Part shown: positions 38,994 through 49,791 of the stretch, in pieces | How positions within the stretch are numbered: the first letter of the stretch is position 1 | Layout of the letters: each line of letters begins with the position of its first letter | Origin: Dyella sp. C11 | GTDB lineage: Bacteria; Pseudomonadota; Gammaproteobacteria; Xanthomonadales; Rhodanobacteraceae | Direction of reading: 5' to 3' | Assembly (NCBI RefSeq): GCF_003121485.1 | Contig: NZ_QAVX01000021.1 | Coordinates: 1 to 64,000, forward strand | DNA length: 64,000 nt | Made by a program: the position numbers and the translations under genes | Notes under the pieces: generated by a model | Told to the model about the DNA's origin: nothing | Seen by the model: the letters and a program-made list of their open reading frames with translations, nothing else | Database searches by the model: none

Positions 38994-41801
38994 TCACAGC
39001 GTGCGGGCCACCTCGATACGCTCGAAGCACTCGATCTGGTCGCCGACCTTGACGTCGTTGTACTGCTTCACGGCGATACCGCATTCCATGCCGTTGCGTA
39101 CTTCGTCGACGAGGTCCTTGAAGCGACGCAGCGATTCCAGCTCGCCCTGGAAGACCACGGTGTTGTCGCGGAGCACGCGGATCGGCTTGCTGCGCTTGAC
39201 CGTGCCTTCGATGACCATGCAACCGGCCACCGCACCGAACTTGGAGCTGCGGAAGACTTCGCGGACCTGCGCCACGCCGATGATCTCTTCGCGCACTTCC
39301 TTGCCCAGGAGACCGGACGCTGCCTGCTTCACCTGGTCGATCACGTCATAAATGATCGAGAAGTAACGGACATCCAGACCCGAGGTATCAATGACCTTGC
39401 GTGCCGAAGCATCCGCACGGACGTTGAAGCCGATCACCAGCGCCTTGGAGGCGGCGGCGAGCGTGGCGTCGGACTCGGTGATGCCGCCGACGCCGGCTGC
39501 GATCACGTTGACCTTCACGTTCTCGTTGCCGATCGCACTGAGCGACTCGCGCAGCGCCTGCACCGAACCCTGCACGTCGGCCTTGACCAGGATGTTGAGC
39601 GTCTGCTGCTCGGCACCCTGCGCCATCTGGGCCATGATGTCTTCAAGGCGGTTGGCCTTGCTGACCATGCGCGTTTCGCGACGCTTGAGCTGACGCTCGG
39701 CGGCCACTTCACGGGCGAGGCGCTCATCGGCCACCACCACGAAGTCGTCACCGGCTTCCGGCACGCCGGACAAGCCCAGCACCTGCACGGGAATGGACGG
39801 ACCGGCTTCCTGCACGGTCTTGCCGTTCTCGTCGATCAGTGCGCGCATGCGGCCGTACTCGATACCGCAGACAACGAAGTCGCCGCGCTTGAGCGTGCCC
39901 TGCTGCACCAGCACCGTGGCCACCGGACCGCGACCGCGGTCGAGGCTCGATTCGATCACCACGCCGGAGGCGGGGCCATCTTCCACGGCGGTCAGCTCCA
40001 TCACTTCGGCCTGCACCGAAATGGCGTCGAGCAGATCGTCGATGCCCATGCCGGTCTTGGCCGAGATCGGCACGAACGGCGTGTCGCCACCCCATTCTTC
40101 CGGAATCACTTCCAGGTTGCCGAGACCCTGCTTGACGTGGTCCGGGTTGGCGTCGGCCTTGTCCATCTTGTTCAGCGCCACGATCAGCGGCACCTTGGCA
40201 GCGCGCGCATGCTTCACGGCTTCGGCCGTCTGCGGCATGACGCCGTCGTCGGCTGCGACCACCAGCACCACGATGTCCGTGGACTGGGCGCCGCGTGCAC
40301 GCATCGAGGTGAACGCTGCATGGCCTGGCGTATCCAGGAACGTGATGACGCCCTTGGGCGTTTCCACGTGGTACGCACCGATGTGCTGCGTGATGCCACC
40401 GGCTTCGCCGGAGGCCACCTTGGTACGGCGGATGTAGTCGAGCGTCGAGGTCTTGCCGTGGTCGACGTGGCCCATGATGGTGACCACCGGCGGGCGCGGC
40501 TTCTTCTCGCCTTCCAGCTCCGCGTTCTGCGTGTGGGCAGCCAGCGCGGCTTCGGCGTTGTTCTCGCTCACGGCGACCGGCGTGTGGCCGAGCTCTTCCA
40601 CCACCAGCACGGCGGTGTCGTGGTCGATGGTCTGGTTGATGGTGGCCATCACGCCCATCTTGAAGAGGGCCTTGACCACTTCCGAACCCTTCACCGCCAT
40701 CTTGTTGGCGAGGTCGGCGACGACGTTGCTGTCGCCGATCATGACCTCGCGCACGACGGCAGCCGTCGGACGCGTAAAGCCATGCGGGCCACCGGAAGAC
40801 GGCGCACCAGCGCGCGGCACATCGCGGTTGGAACCACGGCCGGGCTTGCCACCGCGCTTGTTGTTGGAGCGACGTGCGCGATCGGCATCACTCAGATGCA
40901 GTTCGCCAGCGGCGAAACGCTTGCCGCCAGGACCTTCCTCACGCTCACGCGCATAGCGGGTCTTGTTGCCAGCAGCGGTAGCCGCAGCAGCGGCGGCCGG
41001 TGCGGGCGCCGGTGCAGGCGCGGGCGCCGGTGCGGGCGTCACCACCACTTTCTTTTCGCGCTTACGCGGTTCATGGATGCGCGGCACGATCATGCCCAGC
41101 GAGCTATGGTCGATGCGCTGCACGACCGGCTCGGCCTGGACCTGCTTCTCGGGCTGCGCAGCCACCGGCTCGGCGGCCACCGGCGTGGGCTCGGCGCGCT
41201 CGGCCGCAGCAGCGGCTTCAGCGGCGGCCTGGCGGGCCTGCTGTTCCTTGGCATGCGCTGCCGCCTCGGCCTCGGCCTGCAGACGGCGCTGCTCTTCTTC
41301 TGCCTCGCGCTGCCGCTGGCTTTCTTCCGCGCGCAGGACTTCTTCCTGGCGGCGGCGATCGGCCTCGGCGCGCTCGTTGTCTTCGTGGTCGCGCTGCGCC
41401 TGCGATTCCTGCAGCTTGCGCACGGCCTCTTCGCGCTCGACGTCGCTGCCCGCCTCTTCGGCGATGACGCTGCGCTTGACGTAGGTGCGCTTGGTGCGGA
41501 CCTCGACGTTCACCGTCTTGGCACCGCCCGTGGCACCGCGGCCGCCCGGCGTGGACAGCTTCAGTTCGCCGCGCGTGCTGCGCTTCAAGGTGATCTGGCG
41601 CGGGGACGCGCTCTCACCTTCAGCCGGTGCATCCTTGCCGTGGCTGCGCCGCAGGAAGCCCAGCAGCTTCATTTTTTCAGTACTGCTGATGATCTGCTCA
41701 GGGTCCGAAAAGGACATGCCAGCCTGACTCAGCTGCGTAAGCAGCCGATCGACAGGTACTTTCATGCTCTGGGCAAGTTGTTTGATCGTTTCACCGGACA
41801 T
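38994..41801 (-). CDS. infB: Translation initiation factor IF-2
   Basis: A 935-aa GTPase that brings fMet-tRNA to the 30S subunit. The N-terminal IF2-N helix ([29 protein letters not shown]) is followed by a long charged Glu/Arg/Ala region (about 120-215), an Ala/Pro stretch ([12 protein letters not shown] near 260), a second IF2-N-like domain, and then the G domain with [18 protein letters not shown] and NKMDKAD. Domains II, III and the fMet-tRNA-binding C2 follow. The open frame extends 22 codons upstream of the ATG at 41801, but homology begins at that ATG. Confidence 0.98.
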   Translation of the reverse strand: MSGETIKQLAQSMKVPVDRLLTQLSQAGMSFSDPEQIISSTEKMKLLGFLRRSHGKDAPAEGESASPRQITLKRSTRGELKLSTPGGRGATGGAKTVNVEVRTKRTYVKRSVIAEEAGSDVEREEAVRKLQESQAQRDHEDNERAEADRRRQEEVLRAEESQRQREAEEEQRRLQAEAEAAAHAKEQQARQAAAEAAAAAERAEPTPVAAEPVAAQPEKQVQAEPVVQRIDHSSLGMIVPRIHEPRKREKKVVVTPAPAPAPAPAPAPAAAAAATAAGNKTRYAREREEGPGGKRFAAGELHLSDADRARRSNNKRGGKPGRGSNRDVPRAGAPSSGGPHGFTRPTAAVVREVMIGDSNVVADLANKMAVKGSEVVKALFKMGVMATINQTIDHDTAVLVVEELGHTPVAVSENNAEAALAAHTQNAELEGEKKPRPPVVTIMGHVDHGKTSTLDYIRRTKVASGEAGGITQHIGAYHVETPKGVITFLDTPGHAAFTSMRARGAQSTDIVVLVVAADDGVMPQTAEAVKHARAAKVPLIVALNKMDKADANPDHVKQGLGNLEVIPEEWGGDTPFVPISAKTGMGIDDLLDAISVQAEVMELTAVEDGPASGVVIESSLDRGRGPVATVLVQQGTLKRGDFVVCGIEYGRMRALIDENGKTVQEAGPSIPVQVLGLSGVPEAGDDFVVVADERLAREVAAERQLKRRETRMVSKANRLEDIMAQMAQGAEQQTLNILVKADVQGSVQALRESLSAIGNENVKVNVIAAGVGGITESDATLAAASKALVIGFNVRADASARKVIDTSGLDVRYFSIIYDVIDQVKQAASGLLGKEVREEIIGVAQVREVFRSSKFGAVAGCMVIEGTVKRSKPIRVLRDNTVVFQGELESLRRFKDLVDEVRNGMECGIAVKQYNDVKVGDQIECFERIEVARTL

Positions 41802-41929
41802 CGTGTTCTTTCTCCGCCGTTCCCGCGCTTCACGTCCGTGCGGCCTTGCCTGCACGGCCAACCCCATCCTTGGTGGAAGGCAGTTTCAGCCTTCCTCGGC
41901 GCGCCCATCCCGGGCGCTGCCGTCCGCGG

Positions 41930-43435
41930 TTAGCCACCCTTCTCCAGGCGCGCAATCATCGGCGCACGTGCGGCCATGATCAGCGCTGCGGCGCGCTCTT
42001 CATCCATGCCTTCGATGTCGATCAGATCGTCGATCGCCAGATCGGCCAGGTCGTCCACCGTCACCACTTCACGCGACGCCAGCGTAAACGCCGTCGCCTC
42101 ATCCATGCCCGGCAGGTGCAGGAGCTCTTCGGACGGCTGGTGCTCGTCGATGCTCTCTTCCACTGCCAGCGCCTCGGTCAGCAGCGCGTCGCGGGCGCGG
42201 GCGCGGAGTTCCTCGACGATGTCTTCGTCGAAGCCTTCCACGGCCAGCAGCTCGGCGCTCGGCACGTAGGCGATTTCTTCGACGCTGGAGAAGCCTTCCT
42301 GCACGAGGATGCTGGCGATCTCCTGGTCCACTTCCAGCTTGTCCATGAACAGCTGGCGTGCGCTTTCCTGTTCGGCCTCGCTCTTGGCGGCGACCTGGTC
42401 CTGCGTCATCACGTTGAGCTGCCAGCCGGTGAGCTTGCTGGCGAGGCGCACGTTCTGGCCACCGCGACCGATGGCCTGGGACAGCTTGTCCTCGGCCACG
42501 GCGATGTCCATGGAGTGCTTCTCTTCGTCCATGATGATGGACTGCACTTCCGCCGGCGCCATCGCGTTGATGACGTACTGGGCCTGGTTCTCGTGCCACA
42601 GGATGATGTCCACGCGCTCGCCATTGAGCTCGTTGGACACGGCCTGCACGCGCGAACCGCGCATGCCGATGCAGGCGCCGATGGGATCGGTGCGCGAATC
42701 GTGCGCGACCACGGCGATCTTGGCGCGGTCGCCCGGATCGCGGGCGCAGCCCTTGATCTCGACCAGGCCCTGGCCCACTTCCGGCACTTCGAGCTTGAAC
42801 AGCTCGATCATGAATTCCGGCGCGGCGCGCGACACGAACAGCTGCGGACCGCGGGCTTCCGAACGCACTTCATAGAGGTAACCGCGCACGCGGTCGCCCA
42901 CGCGGGCCGATTCACGCGGAATCGTCTTGTCGCGCGGGATGAAGGCTTCGGCGTTGCTGCCCAGATCCAGATAGACGTTGCCGCGCTCGACGCGCTTGAC
43001 GATGCCGGTGACCAGCTCGCCCACGCGTTCGCGGAAGGCGTCGACCACCTGCATGCGCTCGGCTTCGCGCACGCGCTGCACGATCACCTGCTTGGCGGCC
43101 TGTGCGGCGATGCGGCCGAATTCGGCGTTCTCGATCTGCGACTCGATGTATTCGCCGATTTCGGCGCCTTCGCGCGCGTCGACGGCATCCATGTGGCGCA
43201 CCTGGTGGTACGGCGATTCCATCTCGCCATCATCGGCGATGATTTCCCAGCGACGGAACGTTTCGTAATCGCCGGTATGACGATCGATGACCACGCGGAT
43301 ATCCGGGTCTTCGTCCGGGTAGCGCTTCTTGGCGGCAGACGCGAGCGCGGCTTCCATGGCCTGGAAAATCACTTCACGCGGCACGCCTTTTTCATTGGCA
43401 TCCGCGTCAACCACCAGCAAAAGTTCTTTGCTCAT
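41930..43435 (-). CDS. nusA: Transcription termination/antitermination factor NusA
   Basis: A 501-aa RNA polymerase-associated protein. The N-terminal domain (1-125: [37 protein letters not shown]) binds the polymerase. S1 (about 130-200), KH1 and KH2 (about 230-345, with [25 protein letters not shown] and [18 protein letters not shown]) bind RNA. Two acidic C-terminal repeats (about 365-500), as in E. coli-type NusA, interact with alpha or N protein. It lies between rimP and infB, as in most bacteria. Confidence 0.98.
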   Translation of the reverse strand: MSKELLLVVDADANEKGVPREVIFQAMEAALASAAKKRYPDEDPDIRVVIDRHTGDYETFRRWEIIADDGEMESPYHQVRHMDAVDAREGAEIGEYIESQIENAEFGRIAAQAAKQVIVQRVREAERMQVVDAFRERVGELVTGIVKRVERGNVYLDLGSNAEAFIPRDKTIPRESARVGDRVRGYLYEVRSEARGPQLFVSRAAPEFMIELFKLEVPEVGQGLVEIKGCARDPGDRAKIAVVAHDSRTDPIGACIGMRGSRVQAVSNELNGERVDIILWHENQAQYVINAMAPAEVQSIIMDEEKHSMDIAVAEDKLSQAIGRGGQNVRLASKLTGWQLNVMTQDQVAAKSEAEQESARQLFMDKLEVDQEIASILVQEGFSSVEEIAYVPSAELLAVEGFDEDIVEELRARARDALLTEALAVEESIDEHQPSEELLHLPGMDEATAFTLASREVVTVDDLADLAIDDLIDIEGMDEERAAALIMAARAPMIARLEKGG

Positions 43436-43483
43436 TGCAGCAACTCCGTAGACGCCGTCAGCGCCCCATCGGTTTCAATTGAT

Positions 43484-43999
43484 TTACTTCGTGGCTTTCT
43501 TGCCCGGGCTCTTACCCGGCTTGGGCTGCGGCATGTAACCAAGCGCCACCCAGTCAGGCACCACGCGCGCACTTTCGACAGCGTCATGGTCGAACTCGAA
43601 GGTCTTGCCTTCCGCTTCAAGCGAGATCCGCTCGCCATCCACCGACACTACTTTGCCGCGCAAGCGACGACGTCCTTCCAGGGGCGCCTTCAGCAGAATC
43701 TTCACTTCGCCTCCCGCCACCTTGGCAAACTGCGCCGCGGTGAACAGCGGGCGATCGATGCCCGGAGAGGAAACTTCCAGCACGTAATGGCCCGGAATGG
43801 GGTCTTCCACATCGAGCATGGCGGAGATTTCGCGGCTGGCCGCCTCGCAATCCTCGACATTGACCTCACGGCCTTCGACGTCGAGATAGACGCGCAGCGT
43901 ACTCTGCCCTTGCGATGGGTTGAACTCCACGCCCATGCATTCCAGGCCGAGGTCGGCCAGGATTTCCGTAAAGCGTTGAGCCAGTGCCTGCGTATCCAT
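43484..43999 (-). CDS. rimP: Ribosome maturation factor RimP
   Basis: A 171-aa 30S assembly factor. The N-terminal alpha/beta domain ([21 protein letters not shown]) and [37 protein letters not shown] are family signatures, followed by the small SH3-like C-terminal domain. A Lys/Pro-rich tail of about 15 residues ends the protein. It is the first protein gene after the initiator tRNA in the operon and is probably transcribed by readthrough of the tRNA terminator. Confidence 0.96.
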   Translation of the reverse strand: MDTQALAQRFTEILADLGLECMGVEFNPSQGQSTLRVYLDVEGREVNVEDCEAASREISAMLDVEDPIPGHYVLEVSSPGIDRPLFTAAQFAKVAGGEVKILLKAPLEGRRRLRGKVVSVDGERISLEAEGKTFEFDHDAVESARVVPDWVALGYMPQPKPGKSPGKKATK

Positions 44000-44175
44000 G
44001 ATTTCGCCTATCGTTACCAGTCGCCAGAAACAAAAAATGGGCTCTAGCGGCCCATTCCCTGCTCTTTAAAAGAGCGTCCCCGCCGATGTCCCGACCCATC
44101 CAGACTCTTCCGGGGCACCGCACAGACAGCATTGAAGCAGCCTGTGACATACGTGCGACGCTTCCTTGCGCCCAA

Positions 44176-44200
44176 CAAAAAAGCCTCACGAGGAGGCTTT
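44176..44200 (-). terminator. Terminator/attenuator between the initiator tRNA and rimP
   Basis: On the minus strand AAGCCTC, loop CTCGT, GAGGCTT followed by four more T. It lies about 20 nt after the tRNA CCA end. The downstream genes need partial readthrough or another promoter. Confidence 0.85.
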
Positions 44201-44218
44201 CTTGTTCTAAGAAAGATC

Positions 44219-44295
<77 letters not shown>

Positions 44296-44308
44296 TCAGA
44301 GTCCAGAA

Positions 44309-44337
44309 ATATTAGCGAGATGGCCGAATTCTTGCAA
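44309..44337 (-). promoter_or_regulatory. Promoter of the initiator tRNA and metY-type operon
   Basis: On the minus strand TTGCAA (44337-44332), 17-nt spacer, TAATAT (44314-44309). Transcription would start a few bases before the tRNA 5' end at 44295, leaving only a very short leader to be trimmed. Confidence 0.75.
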
Positions 44338-44379
44338 GCCTTTCCGCAAAAATAATTTCACATTCACTGACAAGACGCC

Positions 44380-44401
44380 GTGACGGACATGCGTCCGCCA
44401 C
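44380..44401 (-). terminator. Possible weak terminator after nuoN
   Basis: GTGGCGGAC, loop GCAT, GTCCGTCAC (minus strand, one G-U pair) begins 9 nt after the nuoN stop codon. No T-run follows, so factor-dependent termination or RNA stabilisation is as likely. Confidence 0.3.
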
Positions 44402-44410
44402 CACGCTTTT

Positions 44411-45850
44411 TCAACCGACGAACACGCTCTGGCACCAGCCGAACAGCGGGCCCCATGCAATGCCCAGCACCAGCAGTGCCAGCACATTGAGCGACAACAC
44501 CACGCGCACCGACACGTCCTTCTGGAGATGCACCTCGGTGCCCTCCACCGGCTTGTCGAAGTACATCACCTTGACCACGCGCAGGTAGTAATACAGGCCG
44601 ATGATGGCGAACACGGCGCCGACGATGGCCAGCCACATGAAGCCGGCGTGGATCGCAGCCTGGAACACCAGCAGCTTGCCGAAGAAGCCGAACAGCGGCG
44701 GCACGCCAGCCAGCGAGAACATCACCAGCATCATCAGGAACGCAGCCCACGGCGCACGCTGGTTGAGGCCCTTGAGATCGTCGATCTCTTCGCATTCGAA
44801 ACCAGCGCGGGCCAGGGCGAGGATCACGCCGAAAGCGGCGGCGCTGGTCAGCGCATAGCTGATCGCATAGAACAGCGCCGAGGCATAACCCTCCGGACCG
44901 GCGTTGACCAGGCCGAGCAGCAGGTAGCCCATGTGCGAGATGGTCGAGTAGGCCAGCAAGCGCTTGAGGTTGCTCTGCACGATGGCGACAAGGTTACCGA
45001 TGGCCAGCGACAGCACGGCCAGGCAAGCCAGCATCAGCTGCCAGTGATTGGCCAGGTCGCCAAGGCCGGCATCCAGCAGGCGGTAAGCCATACCGAAGGC
45101 GGCGAGCTTGGGCGCGGAACCGATGAAGATGGTCACGGCCGTCGGCGAACCCTGGTACACGTCCGGGATCCACATGTGGAACGGGGCGGCGCCCAGCTTG
45201 AAGCCGATACCCACGATCATGAAGATCAGGCCGAACACCAGCAGGTGCGGCATGCCGGTATGCGAGGCCGCCATGTGCAGGTGAGCCAGGTCCAGCGTCG
45301 CGGTGGCACCGTAGACCATCGACATGCCGTACAGCAGCATGCCCGAGGCCAGTGCACCCAGCACGAAGTACTTGATGGCCGCTTCCGACGACAGGCGCGA
45401 ATCACGGTTCAGTGCGACCAGCGCGTAGGACGAGAGCGTGAGCAGTTCCAGGCCCAGGTACACCGTGATCAGGTTGCCGGCCGACACCAGCAGCATGATG
45501 CCGATCACCGCAAAGATGGTCAGCGTGTAGAACTCGCCCACGAACAGCTTGCGATCCAGCAGATACGGCTTGGCATAGACGAATACCAGCACCGTGCTCA
45601 GCAGCGCGAACACCTTGAGGATCTCACTGACGCCATCGCGGATGAACATGCCGTTGAAGGCAGTCACGGGCTGGGACGGCTGGCCGGCGATGACCAGGTA
45701 GATGCCAACCAGCAGCACGGCGATGGAGAGCCAGTGCAGCATCGGGCGCTGCTCGGGCTTCATGAAGGCATCCAACAGCAACAGCAAGCACGCTGCCGCC
45801 ACCAGATAGAACTCCGGCAACAGGATCAGAATGTCATTGAAATTCGGCAT
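44411..45850 (-). CDS. nuoN: NADH-quinone oxidoreductase subunit N
   Basis: A 479-aa antiporter-like proton-pumping subunit of complex I in the inner membrane, with about 14 helices. The Mrp-like core AAIKYFVLGALASGMLLYGMSMVYG and FKLGAAPFHMWIPDVYQGSPTAVTIFIGSAPKLAAF carry the conserved Lys residues of the proton path, and LKRLLAYSTISHMGYLLLGLV follows. Length is near E. coli NuoN (485). Last gene of the nuo operon, 12 bp after nuoM. Confidence 0.98.
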   Translation of the reverse strand: MPNFNDILILLPEFYLVAAACLLLLLDAFMKPEQRPMLHWLSIAVLLVGIYLVIAGQPSQPVTAFNGMFIRDGVSEILKVFALLSTVLVFVYAKPYLLDRKLFVGEFYTLTIFAVIGIMLLVSAGNLITVYLGLELLTLSSYALVALNRDSRLSSEAAIKYFVLGALASGMLLYGMSMVYGATATLDLAHLHMAASHTGMPHLLVFGLIFMIVGIGFKLGAAPFHMWIPDVYQGSPTAVTIFIGSAPKLAAFGMAYRLLDAGLGDLANHWQLMLACLAVLSLAIGNLVAIVQSNLKRLLAYSTISHMGYLLLGLVNAGPEGYASALFYAISYALTSAAAFGVILALARAGFECEEIDDLKGLNQRAPWAAFLMMLVMFSLAGVPPLFGFFGKLLVFQAAIHAGFMWLAIVGAVFAIIGLYYYLRVVKVMYFDKPVEGTEVHLQKDVSVRVVLSLNVLALLVLGIAWGPLFGWCQSVFVG

Positions 45851-45862
45851 GATCAGTCCTGC

Positions 45863-47371
45863 TTAGATCTTGTGGTTGCCAAGCTGGGTCACCAGCTGCG
45901 AGACCGATGCATCCATCAGATGGATCAGCGGCTGCGGCCAGACGCCCAGGGCCAGCACGGCGGCGGCGAAGGCACCAAGCACAAACCATTCGCGACCGTT
46001 GATGTCCTTCATCTCGGCCACGTGCGGATTGGTGATGTCACCCCACAGCACGCGCTTGACCATGTACAGCGTGTACGCGGCGCCGATGATCAGGGTGAAG
46101 GCGGCGAAGAATGCGATCCATGCGTTGGCCTGGAAGCTGGCCAGGATCACCTGGAATTCGCCGACGAAACCGCTGGTACCCGGCAGGCCGCTGTTGGCCA
46201 TCGCAAACAGCACGTAGAAGAAACCGAACCACGGCATCACGTTGATGACGCCGCCGTAGTCCTTGATCTGGCGGGTATGCAGGCGGTCGTACAGCACGCC
46301 GATGCACGAGAACATCGCGCCCGACACGAAGCCGTGCGAAATCATCTGCACCATCGCGCCCTGCATGCCCAGCTTGGCCGCATCGAGGTTGTTGCTGCCG
46401 CGCACCAGCATGAAGGCGATGAAGATACCCAGGGTGACGAAGCCCATGTGCGCCACGGACGAGTACGCCACCAGCTTCTTCATGTCCTCCTGCACCAGCG
46501 CGATGTAGCCGATGTAGACCACCGCAACCAGGCTCAGGCCGATCACCAGCCAGGCGTAGGCATCGGCCGCATCCGGCACGATCGGCAAGGTGAAGCGCAG
46601 GAAGCCGTAGCCACCGATCTTCAGCATCACCGCGGCCAGCACCACCGAACCACCGGTTGGCGCTTCCACGTGGGCGTCCGGCAACCAGGTATGCACCGGC
46701 ACCATCGGCACCTTCACCGCGAAGGCGATCAGGAAGGCGAAGAACAGCCAGGTCTGTTCCTTCATGGTCAGCGGCAAGGCAGCCAGCGTGGCCAGGTCGA
46801 ACGAACCCGCCTTCAGGTACAGGTAGATCAGGCCCACCAGCATGAAGATGGAGCCGAGGAACGTGTAGATGAAGAACTTCAGCGTGGCATACACGCGACG
46901 CGGACCACCCCAGACACCGATGAGGATGAACATCGGGATCAGCATGGCCTCGAAGAACACGTAGAACAGCAACGCGTCGGTGGCGCAGAACACGCCGATC
47001 ATCAGGCCCTCGAGCACCAGCATGGCAGCCATGTACTGGTGCGGGTTGACCTGGATGACCTCCCAGGCGCCCACGATCACCAGGATGCCCACGAAGGTGG
47101 TCAGCAGGATCAGGGCGACGGAGATGCCGTCCACCGCAAGGTTGTAGTGGACGCCGAGCGAGGCGATCCACACGTGGCTTTCGGCAAGCTGCTTGGCACT
47201 GTCACCGGCATTGAACGCCGGCAGCATGTAAAGGCTGGCCACGAAAGTGAGGATGGCCACCGCCAGCGCGATCCACCGCGCTGCGTTGGGGCGTCCGGAG
47301 CCGGCGAGCAACACCGGGACGGCACCCACGATGGGAAGCCAGATCAGCAGGCTGAGCAAATGATTGAACAT
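45863..47371 (-). CDS. nuoM: NADH-quinone oxidoreductase subunit M
   Basis: A 502-aa antiporter-like membrane subunit. FVFFEAMLIPMFILIGVWGG has the conserved membrane Glu, FLIAFAVKVPMVPVHTWLPDAHVEAPTGGSVVLAAVMLKIGGYGFLRF the channel Lys, and MKKLVAYSSVAHMGFV is also conserved. The open frame runs 15 codons further upstream; the ATG at 47371 with AGGGAAC before it matches the family start MFNHLLSLLIWLPIVGA. It lies 13 bp after nuoL. Confidence 0.98.
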   Translation of the reverse strand: MFNHLLSLLIWLPIVGAVPVLLAGSGRPNAARWIALAVAILTFVASLYMLPAFNAGDSAKQLAESHVWIASLGVHYNLAVDGISVALILLTTFVGILVIVGAWEVIQVNPHQYMAAMLVLEGLMIGVFCATDALLFYVFFEAMLIPMFILIGVWGGPRRVYATLKFFIYTFLGSIFMLVGLIYLYLKAGSFDLATLAALPLTMKEQTWLFFAFLIAFAVKVPMVPVHTWLPDAHVEAPTGGSVVLAAVMLKIGGYGFLRFTLPIVPDAADAYAWLVIGLSLVAVVYIGYIALVQEDMKKLVAYSSVAHMGFVTLGIFIAFMLVRGSNNLDAAKLGMQGAMVQMISHGFVSGAMFSCIGVLYDRLHTRQIKDYGGVINVMPWFGFFYVLFAMANSGLPGTSGFVGEFQVILASFQANAWIAFFAAFTLIIGAAYTLYMVKRVLWGDITNPHVAEMKDINGREWFVLGAFAAAVLALGVWPQPLIHLMDASVSQLVTQLGNHKI

Positions 47372-47384
47372 GGAGCAGGTTCCC

Positions 47385-49481
47385 TTATTGCCCGGCCACC
47401 AGCCAATACCCGCCAAGCAGCAGGATCAGGCCGAGAATCATCGCGAAGGCGTAGTGATAGAGATAACCGGACTGCAGGCGACGCACGCCACCTGCGATGC
47501 GTTCCACCAGACCCGCCGAACCGTTGACCAGCACGCCGTCGATCACGGCGGCGTCGCCACCCTTCCACAGGGCACGACCCAGGGCCATGCCGCCGCGGGC
47601 GAACACCGCGAAGTACACCGTGTCGAACCAGTACTTGCGGTCGAGCACGATCCAGATCGGCTTGAGCGCGTTCTTGATGCGACCGGCCAGGGCCGGGTTG
47701 AACAGGTAGATGTAGGTCTGGATGACGAATGCCGCCAGCACCAGGAAGAACGGCAGCTGGAAGAAGCCATGCAAGGCCATCGCCATCCAGCCATGGAACT
47801 CCTTGCCGATCTCGCCCAGCACGTTGTTCGCTTCGTTGACGTGGATGGCGGAGCCAAACCACTCACCGAACAACATCGGCTGCACGGCCAGCAGGCCCAC
47901 GATCACCGACGGAATCGCCAGCAGGATCAGCGGCAGCGTCACCACCCACGGCGACTCCTTCGGCGCGTGGTGCAGCACGCCCGGCTCGTGATGGCCATGG
48001 TCGTCGTCATGCGACGCATCGTGGTGATCATCGTGACCGGCATGCGCACTGGCGTGAGCGTGATCGTCGTGGCCGTGACCATGGGCGTGGCCATGATCGT
48101 GCACGACGGTGAAGCGCTCCTTGCCGTGGAACGTCAGGTACATCTGGCGGAAGGTGTACAGCGCGGTGACGAAGGCACCGGCCATCACGCAGAAGTAGGC
48201 ATAGCTGGCACCGGCGCGATGGGACTCGCCCACGGCTTCGATGATGGCGTCCTTGGAGTAGAAGCCCGCGAAGAACGGCACGCCGCACAGCGCCAGCGAA
48301 CCGATCCACATGGTGATCCAGGTGATCGGCATGTACTTGCGCAGGCCGCCCATGTAGCGCATGTCCTGCTCATGGTGCATGGCGATGATCACCGAGCCCG
48401 CACCGAGGAACAGCAGCGCCTTGAAGAAGGCATGCGTCATCAGGTGGAACACGGCGCCGGCATAGGCCGACACGCCCAGCGCCACCGTCATGTAGCCCAG
48501 CTGCGACAGCGTGGAATACGCGACGACGCGCTTGATGTCGTTCTGCACGATGCCGATCAGGCCGGTGAACAGCGCGCCGGTGGCGCCGATGATCATCACG
48601 AAGCTGAGCGCGCTCTCCGACAGTTCGAAGAACGGCGACATGCGCGCGACCATGAAGATGCCGGCGGTCACCATCGTCGCGGCGTGGATCAGTGCCGAGA
48701 TCGGGGTGGGGCCTTCCATCGAGTCCGGCAGCCACACGTGCAGCGGCACCTGGGCGGACTTGCCCATCGCGCCGATGAACAGCAGGATGCAGATGACGGT
48801 GGCAGCGTCCCAATGCGTGTTCTGGGTGATCTGCAGCGTCTTGCCCACCAGGGTCGGTGCCGCGGCAAACGCGGTGGCGTAGTCCAGCGTGCCCAGGAAG
48901 TACAGCACGCCGGCGATGCCCAGCAGGAAGCCGAAGTCACCCACGCGGTTGACCAGGAACGCCTTCAGGTTGGCGAAGATCGCCGTGGGGCGCTTGTACC
49001 AGAAGCCGATCAGCAGGTACGACACCAGGCCCACCGCTTCCCAGCCGAAGAACAGCTGCATGAAGTTGTTGCTCATCACGAGCATCAACATCGAGAAGGT
49101 GAACAGCGAGATGTAGCTGAAGAAGCGCTGGTAGCCCGGGTCTTCCGCCATGTAGCCGATGGTGTAGATGTGCACCAGCAGCGACACGAAGGTGACCACC
49201 ACCATCATCATGGCGGTGAGGCGGTCGATCATGAAACCGACGTGGGCACTGTAGTTGCCGATGTCGAACCAGGTGTAGATGTTCTGGTTGTAGACCGGTG
49301 CGCCGCCCGCCGTGAGCTGGTACAGCACGTAGAACGACAGGCCGCAGGCAATCGCCACGCCCAGGATGGTCGCGGTGTGCGCACCAGCCCGGCCGATGAA
49401 GCGACCGAGGAAACCCGCCAGCACGCAGCCGACGAGCGGCGCGAGGGCGATGATCAGCAGGATGGAGGTAGACAATGCCAT
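47385..49481 (-). CDS. nuoL: NADH-quinone oxidoreductase subunit L with a His-rich loop
   Basis: A 698-aa distal proton-pumping subunit with the long lateral helix at its C-terminus. LFFGWEAVGLVSYLLIGFWY, GAMGKSAQVPLHVWLPDSMEGPTPISALIHAATMVTAGIFMVAR and IKRVVAYSTLSQLGYM are NuoL signatures. It is about 85 residues longer than E. coli NuoL. Residues of about 457-503 hold roughly 18 His and many Asp (HDHGHAHGHGHDDHAHASAH ... HHEPGVLHH) in a loop between helices. Such a segment could bind Zn, Ni, Cu or Co, or simply be a low-complexity insert. Confidence 0.97.
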   Translation of the reverse strand: MALSTSILLIIALAPLVGCVLAGFLGRFIGRAGAHTATILGVAIACGLSFYVLYQLTAGGAPVYNQNIYTWFDIGNYSAHVGFMIDRLTAMMMVVVTFVSLLVHIYTIGYMAEDPGYQRFFSYISLFTFSMLMLVMSNNFMQLFFGWEAVGLVSYLLIGFWYKRPTAIFANLKAFLVNRVGDFGFLLGIAGVLYFLGTLDYATAFAAAPTLVGKTLQITQNTHWDAATVICILLFIGAMGKSAQVPLHVWLPDSMEGPTPISALIHAATMVTAGIFMVARMSPFFELSESALSFVMIIGATGALFTGLIGIVQNDIKRVVAYSTLSQLGYMTVALGVSAYAGAVFHLMTHAFFKALLFLGAGSVIIAMHHEQDMRYMGGLRKYMPITWITMWIGSLALCGVPFFAGFYSKDAIIEAVGESHRAGASYAYFCVMAGAFVTALYTFRQMYLTFHGKERFTVVHDHGHAHGHGHDDHAHASAHAGHDDHHDASHDDDHGHHEPGVLHHAPKESPWVVTLPLILLAIPSVIVGLLAVQPMLFGEWFGSAIHVNEANNVLGEIGKEFHGWMAMALHGFFQLPFFLVLAAFVIQTYIYLFNPALAGRIKNALKPIWIVLDRKYWFDTVYFAVFARGGMALGRALWKGGDAAVIDGVLVNGSAGLVERIAGGVRRLQSGYLYHYAFAMILGLILLLGGYWLVAGQ

Positions 49482-49485
49482 CGGG

Positions 49486-49791
49486 TCAGCCCTTCATGCT
49501 GTCGATTTCGGCGACGTTGATGGTGCTGCGGTTGCGGAACAGCAGGACCAGGATCGCCAGGCCGATGGCGGTTTCCGCCGCAGCCACGGTGAGAATGAAG
49601 AACACGAACACCTGCCCTGCCACGTCGCCCAGGAAACGGGAGAACGCGACGAAGTTGATGTTCACCGCCAGCAGCATCAGCTCGATCGACATCAGCAACA
49701 CGATGACGTTCTTGCGATTGATGAAGAGACTGGCCAGCGCGATGCAGAACAGCACGGCGCCCAGCACGATGAAGTGCGAAAGCGTGATCAT
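49486..49791 (-). CDS. nuoK: NADH-quinone oxidoreductase subunit K
   Basis: A 101-aa membrane subunit with three helices. The conserved acidic residues in helices 2 and 3 appear in [20 protein letters not shown] and [22 protein letters not shown], part of the proton channel next to the quinone site. It overlaps nuoJ by 4 bp and precedes nuoL by 4 bp. Confidence 0.97.
   Translation of the reverse strand: MITLSHFIVLGAVLFCIALASLFINRKNVIVLLMSIELMLLAVNINFVAFSRFLGDVAGQVFVFFILTVAAAETAIGLAILVLLFRNRSTINVAEIDSMKG

Noticed and set aside
38943-41933. Plus-strand open frame of nearly 1000 codons opposite infB
   Set aside because: Lies entirely over infB, shows no recognisable domain, and has the Asp/His/Arg-rich composition expected from the complement of infB codons.
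44528-47527. Plus-strand open frame of about 1000 codons opposite nuoN and nuoM
   Set aside because: Gln/His/Asp-rich shadow of hydrophobic nuo genes; no start signal or motif.
47364-49520. Plus-strand open frame opposite nuoL
   Set aside because: Antisense to a clear NuoL; repetitive His/Arg/Gln text arises from the complement of nuoL, including its His-rich loop.
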